Below are positions 36,373 to 46,932 of a DNA stretch of 64,000 bases, piece after piece. Each line of letters begins with the position of its first letter. Positions within the stretch are counted from its first letter, which is position 1. The notes below the pieces were generated by a model. It saw only the letters and a list, made by a program, of their open reading frames with translations. It ran no database searches and was not told where the DNA came from. The stretch is taken from assembly GCA_013399855.1 (NCBI GenBank), contig VXAY01005021.1, positions 186,001 through 250,000 of the forward strand, read 5' to 3'. A program made the position numbers and the translations under genes. The stretch is from Oxyruncus cristatus (Eukaryota; Chordata; Aves; Passeriformes; Cotingidae).

Positions 36373-37290
36373 AGTGCTTACTAGCTGATAGAAAAGCTGT
36401 AAAGCTAGAGGGGGCATAAAATGTTGGGGGAGTGTTTTAATATGTCCTATATACTGGTGTTGAGGATTTTGCTATCATTCTGTGAGATCAGGTATGTTTA
36501 AAATGAAGAAAGGTATCTCTCATTACCTATGAAATTAGAATAAGCTTTAAAGTGAATTAAATTGGGGTCTAAACCAGTGACAGTATCCCTTTAAACAGTC
36601 GCCTAACAAAAATTACCAAGCTCCAAGTCAAATTGGAAGACTGGGTTTGTCAGACTCACTTGTATTTAACAAAATGGCAGTCATTCCACTTTACATTAGC
36701 AATTAGCAATAAAAGAATTTATAATTTACTTAGAACTTTTTTCCCCACTTTAACAAAACTTCTGTAAAAGTTACACTGCTATTAAAAGCACATTGTGTTG
36801 AGAACCTCAGTAAAACACAGTATGTATCAGCGTCCCATTAACAAGCAGAAATCAGGAAATCTTTAAAGGGCCTCATGTTATACCTGCTAGTATCTCTCCC
36901 ATGGAAAATGAGAAATGAGCTGGAATGTAAACAGGGGGGAGAAGGAGAATAAGAAATGCACCAGGACTACATTTGGGATGGCCAAATCCTACAGCTTTGC
37001 ACATGGCTTCTGACTTCTAGGGAGGGGGTTTCCATCGCTTGTAGAGAGCTGATGATGCATGGAAGGCTGACGCTGCAGAACAGCCAGCACAGGGGGAAGG
37101 GAGCAGGGAGAGGATGAAGGAGTAGTTATATACAGCTTTTCACCTTTCGGTCTCTATTCAATTCACTTTCTGTGAGTGTTATGAAATCACTCAGAGCAAC
37201 ACAACCTGATGAAATAATCACACTTGCAAAACCTGTGTGTATCTAGAAATTGCCAGAACTTCATCTATATGTAGCGCTCCCATGCAGGAA
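36373..37290. other. Repeat-free block, candidate conserved non-coding DNA
   Basis: There is no coding potential and no recognised repeat. AT-rich homeodomain-type words are dense (for example caattagcaat, 36700-36710) and an AATAAA signal lies at 36708-36713. It could be the 3' end of the proposed 34.1-36.7 kb transcript or simple enhancer-like DNA. Both are inferences. Confidence 0.25.
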
Positions 37291-37395
37291 ATAAAAGCTC
37301 GGTGATTTATGGCATTTTATTGCACTTCTTGGCCATTTCTAATGTTTTTTTCATTGAGAAATGGCAGAAGCTGCAATTTGGATTTTTATTATGCA
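37291..37395. promoter_or_regulatory. Cluster of HOX/CDX-type TTTAT sites
   Basis: Four A/T-rich cores of the posterior-HOX/CDX type fall in about 105 bp: aataaaag on the other strand (from 37290), GATTTATGGC (37304-37313), TTTTATTGCA (37315-37324) and TTTTTATTATGC (about 37383-37394). CDX and HOX9-13 proteins prefer TTTATGGC/TTTATTGC. The cluster surrounds and partly overlaps the hairpin at 37319-37377. Binding is inferred from motif words only. Confidence 0.3.
37319..37377 (+). ncRNA. MicroRNA-precursor-like hairpin, 24 Watson-Crick pairs; candidate
   Basis: The stretch folds as one stem-loop. ATTGCA (37319-37324) pairs with TGCAAT (37372-37377), with a bulged C at 37371. CTTCT (37325-37329) pairs with AGAAG (37366-37370), with a TG bulge at 37330-37331. 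GCCATTTCT (37332-37340) pairs with AGAAATGGC (37357-37365), with a bulged G at 37356. AATG (37341-37344) pairs with CATT (37352-37355). The loop is T7 (37345-37351). All 24 pairs are Watson-Crick; arm length and small bulges suit Drosha/Dicer processing, although at 59 nt it is at the short end for a precursor. I do not recognise either arm as a known microRNA. The complementary strand folds equally well, so strand is arbitrary. Alternatives are a dyad-symmetric protein-binding element or a fossil palindromic transposon. Confidence 0.35.
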
Positions 37396-38488
37396 GTTCA
37401 TGAGCCTTCTCCCAGCCCCCTTCCCTCATTTTCCTTTCCTGGGTGAACTTGCTTTGAGTTTAGGAGATGAAAGTTTATGGAGGGAGAGGAGTGTCAAGGG
37501 GACTGAATCCAAACACAGAGCCAGTGAGCATGTTGCCAGATTTTATCTACCCTCACTGAAAATACAGTATCCAGAAAAAGATGAGTGATTATAAAGGAGA
37601 GAGGCTTAGCCTCTAACTTACACAAAAATTCTTGGACGCGTTTCTAGTTTTCTTTTTTAAACAAACAAAACAATGATTCCTGGTTGGCAGTTCCCAAAGT
37701 CTTTCCTTTTTTTCCCATTTTTTGGCACGTTGTTGAAAGGTCATGCTGATGTATTTCCAAAACATGCTCATTGAGTACAGCTTTGCAAAAAATAAGAGCC
37801 CCTTTCTTAAGGCCTGATCCTCCTCTCATTTAAGGCAGAGACAAAATTTCTGCTGTTTGTAGGAATACAGGAGTAGAGCCTAAACAGAGAGTCAAACTCA
37901 CTGTAGGATAAAATATAGGCTGAGTAACACCAGCTACTCCCAAAGCTGCTGACACCATCATACAATCCTGTTTACCATTGCTTGTGTCTGCCAGACTGTA
38001 ATGGTTCAGGCTAACAATGCTCATGGTACTTTTCAGCCTCAAGTAAAGATTTCTGACAATGAGGCAAGGGCTAAATCAGCTGGTTCCCATGTTAAAATAG
38101 TGATGATTCCTACAAAAAGCCCTTGTGGCCATGCATTTCGGGGAAGAAGCTTAAAACCCCATGTGCTTAATTTCTGGGATGAACCATATTCCACCAAAAT
38201 GTTGCCAGATGAAAAACCTTTCCAAGATTGTATTTTCCATGTGCTCCATGGGCTGCAATTTTAAACTGCTGAGTTTGTTTAAGCATCATGCATTAAAATG
38301 CATATAGACACGGCTGCTTAAACTAAAGGTGCACAAGCACACTTTGCCTACTGATCCAAACATTTGAGTTTGTTTGCAGGCATACTGTCTTGTAATGTGT
38401 GCACATGTACCTACCTGCACGTGTGTGTGCGTGTGGCTGCTGTTGTTTATTTGGCTTAGGCAAGCAGGCAGTAGGATGGGTAAATGGA
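37396..38488. other. Non-coding spacer, no gene seen
   Basis: Unique sequence with short, unfamiliar frames (for example 38001-38264 plus). A TG/CA-rich patch lies at 38395-38435. No transposon is recognised until the SINE relic. Confidence 0.5.
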
Positions 38489-38612
38489 CAAAGAGCTTGA
38501 CTAGAACTCAAGGAACTTACGCTCTGTTCTTGGCACAACATCAAGTTTCCTGCATGACCTTGTATAAGTCACTTATTCTGTCCTGCGCCTCGGTTGTCCT
38601 TGCCTGTAAGAA
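38489..38612 (+). mobile_element. MIR/CORE-SINE relic, forward orientation
   Basis: The central box gcatgaccttgtataagtca (38552-38571) followed by cttattctgtcctgcgcctc, ggttgtcc and tgcctgtaag matches the MIR-type order. The usual order is gtgtgaccttgggcaagtca, cttaacctctctgtgcctca, gtttcc, catctgtaaaatg. The upstream part (gagcttgactagaactcaag, gctctgttcttggcac) fits the cctgggttctattcctggctctgccac section (named here by order only). Orientation is clear, ends approximate. This is a fossil SINE shared among amniotes. Confidence 0.75.
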
Positions 38613-39965
38613 CTTTCCTTCCTTCCAGTGCTGCTATATAGTTAAAATTCATTAATGAACCAAGCAAGAAATGGCCAGTGGGGCAGAGAGGAGGGGTGGG
38701 TATTAAAGGAAAACTTTCTTGATACTTCACTTGAAGGGCTTCACTCCTTCCAGGTAACTTTAACTGAAGAACAAATAACATTATCAGTATTCACTGTTGC
38801 GTTGTTGTAGTGCTCAGATGTACTAATCATAAATTTGGAACCCATTGTGCAGGGTTCTCTGCAAGCAAAGGACAAAAGTATGATATATTTGGCATCAAAA
38901 TTATCATCAGAAGATTTTCAAAATGCTGGATAAATCAAAGTCAGCATTGCAGATCTTTGTGCCCAGCACTTGTTTTTCTAGAGTTTTTATATTTAAGAGA
39001 ACAAAGTGTGAACTCACAAACACTGAAAATTTCACGTACTGCTCAGATGTGAAGCCTGCTGCTCTCTCCTTTAGCTGCTTTCAGTAAGAAGTGAAATCTT
39101 GTTGGCTTCTGGATTGGGCTTTTATCTAAGGAGTTAAAGCAAACACGAATCTGTTGCCTTTAAACTCCCGTCCTGATCCCAGTGAGTTTGCAGAGGGCTG
39201 AGAGGCTTTGAAAAGAAAGGCAGGTTTTTTGTCACCTTTGACACACAAACATCCCGGCAAGTTACCTTGTTGTTTATTTCCACTGTACAACCCTGAACAT
39301 GCTGCTTCCAGGGTGCTTACCTTCCATAGCATGACCTTTCAAGCAAATATATCCCTTCAAACTTTGGAATTCAGAGAGGTAGAATTAAAATCATTGACCT
39401 TTCATTCTCCTTTCCTCTTAGCCCACCTCCCTCTCGTATGCTTTCCCTTTAATAACCAAGAAGCACATCTGCAGTTTTTGTTGTAAACACTGCAAAAAGC
39501 ATTAAGGTTTTTAAGGTAACCTTGGCAAAATCCAAATTAGAAAACATACTGCAGTGATTCACATTTAACCTCCAAGTTATTTTGCAGCATAGCTGACAGC
39601 CTGCATTCTTCAGAACTTTGTGTTGTTTGTTTTTTTCTTCCCCTTTCTCTTTGTAAGCAGCAGGACAAAATAAAAAAAAAAAAAGCAAACCCAAAAAAAG
39701 CATAGTACTTTTTTTTTTCTCCATTAGGGGCCTGATATGTAAAATACACACAAAGAACTAGTTCCTTTTCTGGTCACTGAACTAAAAAGAGATACATTTC
39801 TTACAAGATTAGAATAACTGTCAAATCAACAACAACAAAAGCCACCTGGTTGGTTTTTTTTAAGAAAAAGTTGTGTAGCTTATTACTTGATGAGTCAGGT
39901 CTTTAGCTTCCCCCCTCTAGTCAGGGCCACTAAGCCAAGAAAAAGCCTTCACTGTTCAAGTCATC
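38613..39965. other. Non-coding spacer, no gene seen
   Basis: Unique sequence with poly-A/T tracts (39670-39684, 39710-39719). Overlapping frames on both strands, up to 100 codons, are unfamiliar. An acceptor-like tract cttcccccctctag ends at 39920, just where the long frame that follows becomes open. Confidence 0.5.
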
Positions 39966-40586
39966 ATGGTACTGTCATCATTTCATAATCCTGCCAGTGC
40001 CATTGCTTTGGATCATCTTCCAGAGAAGAGGGGAGACAAAATCAGTTTGGTGAGCAGGGCGGGCAAGGTACCCCCGACAGCAGTGCAGAGGCAGTCATTC
40101 AGAATGGAGGGCATCTGCACAGACTCACTGAGAGAGCAAAAGCAAGAAGAAGATGCTGCAAAGGCAAGGGGTGGGGTTCTGTTTTTCTCAGAAACGTGCT
40201 GCACTGTAGGACTGTGCCTTTTATTTTTGGCACAAATTGCTGTAGCAAATTATATAGCTTATCAGATGTGGTTTGTTAGGCTCAGTAAAGAAACCACTGC
40301 AAGGACTTGTTTTCCTTGTTGTCTGCACCCGATTATGAGATCGGCACAAATCAGATTCCTGATGTTGCACAGGAACAAGGTTGAAACTCCGTGGGCCTTG
40401 TTTTCCTATAACCAAATTAAGCATGATTGGGTTACAAACCAATTCAGCTCAGTTGGGTTTGATTGTCTCTCTGACTTTACACAAAAAGTAGTCTGCCTGT
40501 TCACTTCAATGCACAGGGATTTACTGGTGGATAGGAAGCTACATGCTAATTTCAATCATTGCATAAGCTCACACAACTCCTCTTAA
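39966..40586 (+). CDS. Anonymous 206-codon open frame, doubtful gene
   Basis: This is the longest open frame in the window. Its ATG has strong Kozak context (A at -3, G at +4), and the frame is open from just after a polypyrimidine-AG acceptor-like site (39918-39920). The predicted product has one hydrophobic stretch at about residues 79-105 (VGLCLLFLAQIAVANYIAYQ and onward), a charged segment before it (residues 55-68, rich in K, Q and E) and many cysteines after it. I recognise no domain. A donor-like aag|gtaccc lies inside the frame (near 40067). In AT-rich DNA a frame this long is uncommon but can still arise once in a window this size, and the composition looks random. It is most likely chance or part of a non-coding RNA; a lineage-specific small membrane protein is the outside possibility. 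Confidence 0.12.
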   Translation: MVLSSFHNPASAIALDHLPEKRGDKISLVSRAGKVPPTAVQRQSFRMEGICTDSLREQKQEEDAAKARGGVLFFSETCCTVGLCLLFLAQIAVANYIAYQMWFVRLSKETTARTCFPCCLHPIMRSAQIRFLMLHRNKVETPWALFSYNQIKHDWVTNQFSSVGFDCLSDFTQKVVCLFTSMHRDLLVDRKLHANFNHCISSHNSS

Positions 40587-43240
40587 AACAACTGAATGGG
40601 AGCAATATGCCCTTGCTCCAGAGTTACATTTGGTCACTTAGTGAAGTGTGAGAACCCACAGACTGCAGAATCAAATCGTGCAAGCCCTTGTTTTCTTCTC
40701 AAAAGCCCAGACCAGCCCTAAAGGATGTAAACATGAATTACAGGAGGTGCAGAAGGGATTTCAGAGTACATTAATAAACAGGGCTTAGCTACAGCAACTA
40801 GGGAGCAGATACATATTTTATTCAGTTCTCCCAGATACTGGAAAAATAACCTTCAGTAAAGGGGTGGGCAGCAAGGAGATTAACACTGCCACTTCAATCT
40901 GCTTGCTACATGCAGTGCCTCTCCCACACCAGTAAGGTACTGCTACCACTGAAACAGCATAACCTGTTTGCCCTGGTGCTGGTGGTCCCTGATGAACAAA
41001 TCGACTCAGCAGTGAATGGCTGGTGCCAAAGGCAGAAAGGAACAAGAGGGAAAAGATAGGCCAAATACAAAATCCTTAGCCATCCATCTGTTTTCAGGGG
41101 AAGAGAGAAAATATTTCATTTCCTACCTGTAAAGAAAAATGGATTCATGTCACATCCTTCCTTGATTATCCCCAGCATTATGCAATTCAATAGATTTGCT
41201 GTCTTGATTAGACAGGCAGAATAGAATTTTAATTGTGAGTCTCTGGAAGGCAAAATGGAGAGATTTGTATGAAAAAACTGGGAGGCAGCAGTGTTATTGG
41301 AAGGCTGAGCTTTTTATAGGCAGTCTTTCTGCTTCATTCGACCATCTGCCTTTACTTGTGCTCTGCTGCTTGGGGTTGAGAAGTTGCTGGCTTTAAAGAT
41401 GAGCCGCAAAGTTTAACCAGATAAATAAATGTGTGCAAGATCCCTCCCTACTACCAGAATGCCTTCAGCATTCCAGCTACATATGTTGACAAAAGGAATG
41501 TTTTAATTTTAGCATTGTTTTTACTGTTTATCAAACAGAAATTATGCATGTAGTTGCTTGCACAAGTCACAGTTAAAAAAAAAGTTCCTTTCATAAAGGC
41601 CTGAGAAATGTAGACTGAGAAAACTATTTTACTGGGGGGCAAACAAGAAATTATTTTTTTTTAGATGTGTGCTTATAGGTATAGTGGTAGGGAGAGGAGT
41701 TGGCTGGCCTACGCTACTGTTTACAGGTCAGGGAGAAGGTAGGAGTGTCTGAGTCAGAAGCCAATGCTAATTTAAGGAATTTGGAGCTTAGTTCATGCCA
41801 AAAATCAGAGCTGAACTCAGTCCAGGACCAGGTGAAAGCCAATGTGGACTTTCTGATACCTTAATTCTATATCAGTGATGAAATGTGCCAGTCATATTTA
41901 CTGGCTATGAAGGTGGGCAGAAAAGCTGCAAGTTTGGGTAGACAAAACAGTTTGAGTGATATGTGGTAGTCTCCACTACAGGGATTCAACCCATTTTGGG
42001 ACGCTATTTGCAGACAGTGATTTTCTCTGAGGTATAACTGTCTCCCTGTCTTTTTAATAGAAACACTGGAGACAGAAAACGTCGCTTCCACGGGTTAATA
42101 CGTGGATTGTCCAGAATTCAAATACACAAATTCCAGCCCAAATAAGCCACACACTGAGTTCTGTAAGGTCCCTGGTTTAACTCACTATGAGCAGGCTCTT
42201 AACAGTTCAGTGATGCACTTTCTCTCCATACAAAACTTTAAAATGATGTTGCGTTTGTTCCAACAGGAAAAACAGTTGCAACCACAAACAGTTCATAGGG
42301 ATGGGAATATGTCCCCTGCTCAAATCTAACCTTTTCCATAGATGAAATAAATATGAAAATGCCTTGAAATACACTGTTGCTACTAGACAAGAGATTTATG
42401 TTGCTGGATTGGAGTGTCACTATTTTGTTCTTGTCTATAAAATAGCCCTAGAGGTAGGTCCTAGTCTCAGTCCAGTTAGTCTACACATCTAAAAACTCTG
42501 GATCTTTAACGTTTCTGATCAAAGAAATTACCCTGGAACTCTCCTAAGACTATTCAACATCAGAAGATTTATGGAATTTCTACCTTCTCAATGGAAATAT
42601 TTGCATACAACACCTTGTTCTCTGCCTTTGCTATGGTCCTGGCAGTACAGCTGAGACTGCCTGGCACTCAGGTATTGTCCAGTAACACCTTTGTTTCAGC
42701 TACCATTTCACCCCTCTTTTGCAGTGACCTCTGGGGAAAAGGCTTGCCCGGTTTTTGCACAAGCTCCACTTGGTATCATCTCTGCATCTGCACAGGAGGT
42801 GCAGCTACTACTTGTAATGTCATTGTTGAACCACCATTTTTCACTTTTGTAGGTTTGCAACTATGCAGACTCTCATGAGGATTGAAAAACCTGTGCCATC
42901 ACTTACTGAGTGGCATTTTGCGCAGAAACCGGAACACTTTTTTTTTTATTATTTAACAGAGGTCAACTTATCCATCACATTTTACTAACAATGCTTTTTT
43001 TTCTCTCAAGGTCTAAAGTGTTCCTTCAAGGACTGTGCTCATACTTCACATGGAGTTTTCTTTACTGCTAGAAGGAGTGTTGGAGTAAGAAGGCAGAAAG
43101 CAAATTTACAGCAAGAAAAGTAAAGAAGTAGCTATAGAAATGAAAATACACTGCCTTTCAACATTGCCAAAACACCTGTAAATCTCATTTCAAGGCAGAC
43201 ATAACAGACAATTACGGACTGACTAGAGGAAATACTTAAG
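40587..43240. other. Non-coding DNA, no gene seen
   Basis: Unique sequence. Frames are under 100 codons and unfamiliar. An acceptor-like tctttttaatag lies near 42060 with no convincing exon behind it. No transposon is recognised. Confidence 0.55.
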
Positions 43241-43340
43241 ATATGCCCTTATACAGCAAAGCACTTAAGTATCTGATTATCTTCAGTCTTGCCTTTTACT
43301 TCAGCATTTATTTATACACTTTGCTAAGCCTGATTCTGAA
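43241..43340. repeat. Ancient palindromic repeat, agcaaagcacttaag type
   Basis: The left arm acagcaaagcacttaagtat (43252-43271) and the right arm tatacactttgctaagcctg (43313-43332) are imperfect inverted copies around an ttacttcagc-type centre. This is the plan of a sauropsid fold-back repeat whose usual text is gcaaagcacttaagcatgtg, then ccattgacttcaatggg, then the reverse. The copy is diverged and non-coding. Confidence 0.55.
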
Positions 43341-45233
43341 CAAGAAAAGCTCGTCTGAATTTAAGGCACTTTACTGAGAAGATCAAGATAATATTTCAAC
43401 TGATTAACCAGAGTTCAAGGCTTCTCCTTCTCAGTGATACAAAGGACACGCTGATAAAACTGAACTCAACGAAAACTGCCACCTCTGGAAAATGATGCCT
43501 TTTTCTTAGCGATCTCAAACGGGGCTTCCGTGCCTGATGTTAGGCATCTGCATATGGAAATGTTGTTATTGCTGTGTTAAACCCTAATCAATTACTATTA
43601 TTGCAGGGGTTAAGCAAGCAAGTTTGGAATTTGAGCCTGCACAAACAAAATCCGATGCACAGAGCAATGGGCCATCTACAGTACCAAAGAAAATGAACGG
43701 GCCAGCTATTTCATGGCCTCTCTGTGCCTCACAGAATCGGTACTGCTGTGCTTAATGATAACACATTTATCGAACTACACAGAAATAGATGTTAATTTTA
43801 AAATGTGTCAGGTGTAAAAGAGAGAGAAAAGGAGAAAAGCATTGCTGCAACCTTCTCTTTGTGGATTTTCCAAATTTTTATTCTAAACACGAGTCTAACA
43901 TCATTCATGGAAATACCAGCTCAGCACTGTTGAACAGCAGTGTGTTTCTTTATATTTATTTTGCCCCCTCATATTTTCTTCCACTTAAGTTCTTCAATGT
44001 ACACAAACAAACTGCAATGAGAAAAAAAAAGAGACAAAAATGAAATGCATAAAAAGGCAGGCAATAGAAATGACCTTTGCCACTCCTTTGACAGTATTTT
44101 GCACATTTCTCCGCTAGTGGCTGAGGTGGGTTTTTTTGCACTTTCAGGGAACCATAGACGATAACATGAATAAAATTGTGTTTCATGAATTTAACAGAAA
44201 CATTTTAGAGGCAATAATTGCTCTTTCTGGAGTGTACTTTAATTTAGAGATGGAATTCTTCCTGTGATTTATGTAGCAGTATATTTTATACCACGTAAGG
44301 TATGCTTTTAAAACTGCCTCCTCACCTACTTGAAATGTTTAGCTTCATATACACACAGCATAAATACAAAAATCCATTGACATACTGCACATACATAAAA
44401 ACATGCACCAGGTCATGTGTGTAGATGTGAATAAATCCATGTATGAAGGCAGGCATTTGTTTTTGTACAAATGCAGAAATTTCAAATTATTCTGTCCCTA
44501 ATTAGATCATCTTTTGGTATAAGGCAGAGCCACAATAAATTATTAGCAAAAGATGACAGTCTAAGGGAAAACATAGGAAACAGTTATAACTTCAGTGCTT
44601 TCCAGGAGTAGAGGTTAGGGACAAATTTTGTGTCTTTTGGAATCACCACAAACTTCTGATTATCAGAAATAACAAGGTACTGATTGCTTTGTGGTTTCTC
44701 TTTCTTTAAATACATGCCCAAGCAGAAGACATTCTGTGTGTAATGACATACTAAGGAAACAGAGACAAGGCATCTTCTTTTCAAGATTGTCTTAATCTGC
44801 TACAAAGAGGGTAGCAGCCCATTGTATTAGTTATAGTACAGTCTGCAACAAACATATTTATGCAGCTGATGGGCCTGTTGTTTCCATCTGCCAGAGCACT
44901 TTATATGCCTGCTGTGCATGGTGCAGACAGTATGTTTACTGCTACTCTTCACCAGTGTAACCACATGAACATACTAATGCCAGTGACCTAGTCACACTCT
45001 GCTGTGGCTGGCTTAATAACCTGGGGACTAGAATCCAGGAGTTTTTTTCTTTCTTCTTCCACTTGCTGCTTTTCCCTTTTTCCTTTTCCACAAATTTAAC
45101 CAAGATTTCACAAATTTTCCCACTCTGCAGCAAAAGGAAACCAGCCCTGTGTAAATTTTTCCACACACAAGTGAGGCTGGCCTAATGCACCCTAGCCTTC
45201 AAATGGGGCAGTCAGCCAGGACATAATACTTTG
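43341..45233. other. Non-coding DNA, no gene seen
   Basis: No recognised exon or transposon. It is CA-rich around 44350-44420. Frames are 84 codons or shorter and unfamiliar. Confidence 0.55.
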
Positions 45234-45271
45234 TGTATCCAAGTCCCTGGATGGCTGTATCCAAGTCCCTG
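45234..45271. repeat. 16-bp direct duplication
   Basis: The 16-mer tgtatccaagtccctg is present at 45234-45249 and exactly again at 45256-45271, separated by gatggc. It is a local duplication with no known family. Confidence 0.9.
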
Positions 45272-46882
45272 CCCCAGCTTCTAAATTACAGCCAGAAGGC
45301 TCAAGACTAGAGGACGCTATTTGTAGTCCTCTGTACCAGAGAACAGCAACATCAGATTGTGACTGTCACTGGACCAGCTTTAGGATTCTGGCATCCCGCA
45401 TCCCTCATCAGCTGGTTGACTGGTGGGCTAATGATCTAGCTCAAAACCTTTCCTCCACTGCAAAGACATTTAATTAGTAACAAGAGGTGGAGTAGTTGGA
45501 ATGGAGGAGCAGAAGACAAAGAGCAGCAGAGCAGCCCAGTGCTTCAGACACACTTCATACTTCATTTTCAGCAAGGTAGAGAAGTAAACTCATGTCTGCT
45601 GCATCTAGGCGAGCTGTGGAGACAGTTTTTCTTTAACCAAAGAACCAATTCTGTTAGCCTTTTTCACATTCACTATTCCTTAAAAAAATATTCCCATTTC
45701 AGTTGAGTACCTGTAGAAAAAGTAACTGTTTAGCATGAGAATGATGGGCCAAGGCCCCCTACAACCTAGGCATAAAGGACTGGGACTTTTTCATTCCTTT
45801 TTTCTCCTCCATGTGTCCTTCTCCGAGTCCCTCCCTGGAAATGGAAATGGTGTATTGTAATGCAGATTTCCTGCAGAATCTCACAGATCACTCTCTGCAG
45901 GGATTTCACTCTTCAGCTGAAATACTTTTCAGCCATGGTATTGTTCATTTATTCAACAGTTTTATTTTTAAACATGGAATACTATAATTGTGCATTACTA
46001 ATTCCTTTTAAAAGCATTATAATGTTTATTTTTTGATTGAGGCTTGAGGGCTCAAGATCATTTGGCTTAGTTTTGTTGGTGTCTTTTTTATTCCATTATT
46101 TATGAATTTAAAATACACTATGAAAGGATCAAAATAAAGTAAAAGACCTCAAAACCCCACAAGTCTTCTTTTCGTTTCTTCAATCCCAGCAACCAGTCTG
46201 TTTTCTCTTTCATGCTTTCCGCAGAGAACCATTTCCTTTAATGTAATCACTGGCTGATTGACTCTTGCCTCTGTTTCCACTTTGCTCCTATTTTTGGAGG
46301 TCACAGAAACAGCAAAGGTTCCATTTAATTTCTCATTAGAGATCACACTTCAGCCCTGAAGCTCTCAAGAGCCCAGAGACAGACAGAGAAACACCATCTA
46401 CCCGAGCTCAGAGCCAAGGTGTAAGACCAGAACTGGGAAGCAGGGAAACCCTCAGTCCTGCCCCAAATTCACCCACAGGAATAGCTCTGGTCTCTGCATC
46501 AGGTCACCTAATGCTGAAGTGACCAGTGGATGGTCTTCTTCAGTGGTGCAGTGGCATCTCCCTCACAATAGTTTCAAAAAAGTCAGACAAGTCAAAAGGA
46601 GCAACACGACAGTGAAGGGCCTCTCTCTGCCCAGTCGGTAAGGGAAGATCTGTGCCCCAGTACTACTGGTGCAGCTGGTACAGAGGAAAGATTTTCTGGG
46701 CAGACGTCTAAGCTTTTGTTGTACAGCTGCTTCAGAGAGATTAATCCAGTTTTTGTGGAGAAAGAAGAAGACTGACCCACAGAAAGCAAGATCCCTGTGG
46801 AGGGGGGAGGAGGGAAGGGTGTTATTCACTAGCTTCCCCCACCACAGCAAGCAAACTTTGATCTGAGCCTTCTTTCACTATC
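45272..46882. other. Non-coding DNA, no gene seen
   Basis: No recognised exon. A G-rich run (46802-46819) could form a weak quadruplex. Frames up to 95 codons near 46563-46866 overlap on both strands and are unfamiliar. Confidence 0.5.
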
Positions 46883-46932
46883 TCACAGAATCACAGAATT
46901 GTTAGGGTTGGAAGGGACTTCTGGAGATCATC
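46883..46932 (-). mobile_element. CR1 LINE, extremely 5'-truncated 3' terminus (about 50 bp)
   Basis: Two tandem copies of tcacagaat, the inverted CR1 terminal octamer repeat, are followed by tgttagggttggaaggg, acttctggagatcatct. The CR1 match stops there and the sequence becomes unique (cccatatatg). Only the extreme 3' end was copied, a normal outcome of target-primed reverse transcription. The terminus is well preserved, so this is one of the younger insertions here. Confidence 0.93.

Noticed and set aside
36405..36417. agagggggca resembling a CTCF core
   Set aside because: The five bases before the core do not fit the CTCF motif.
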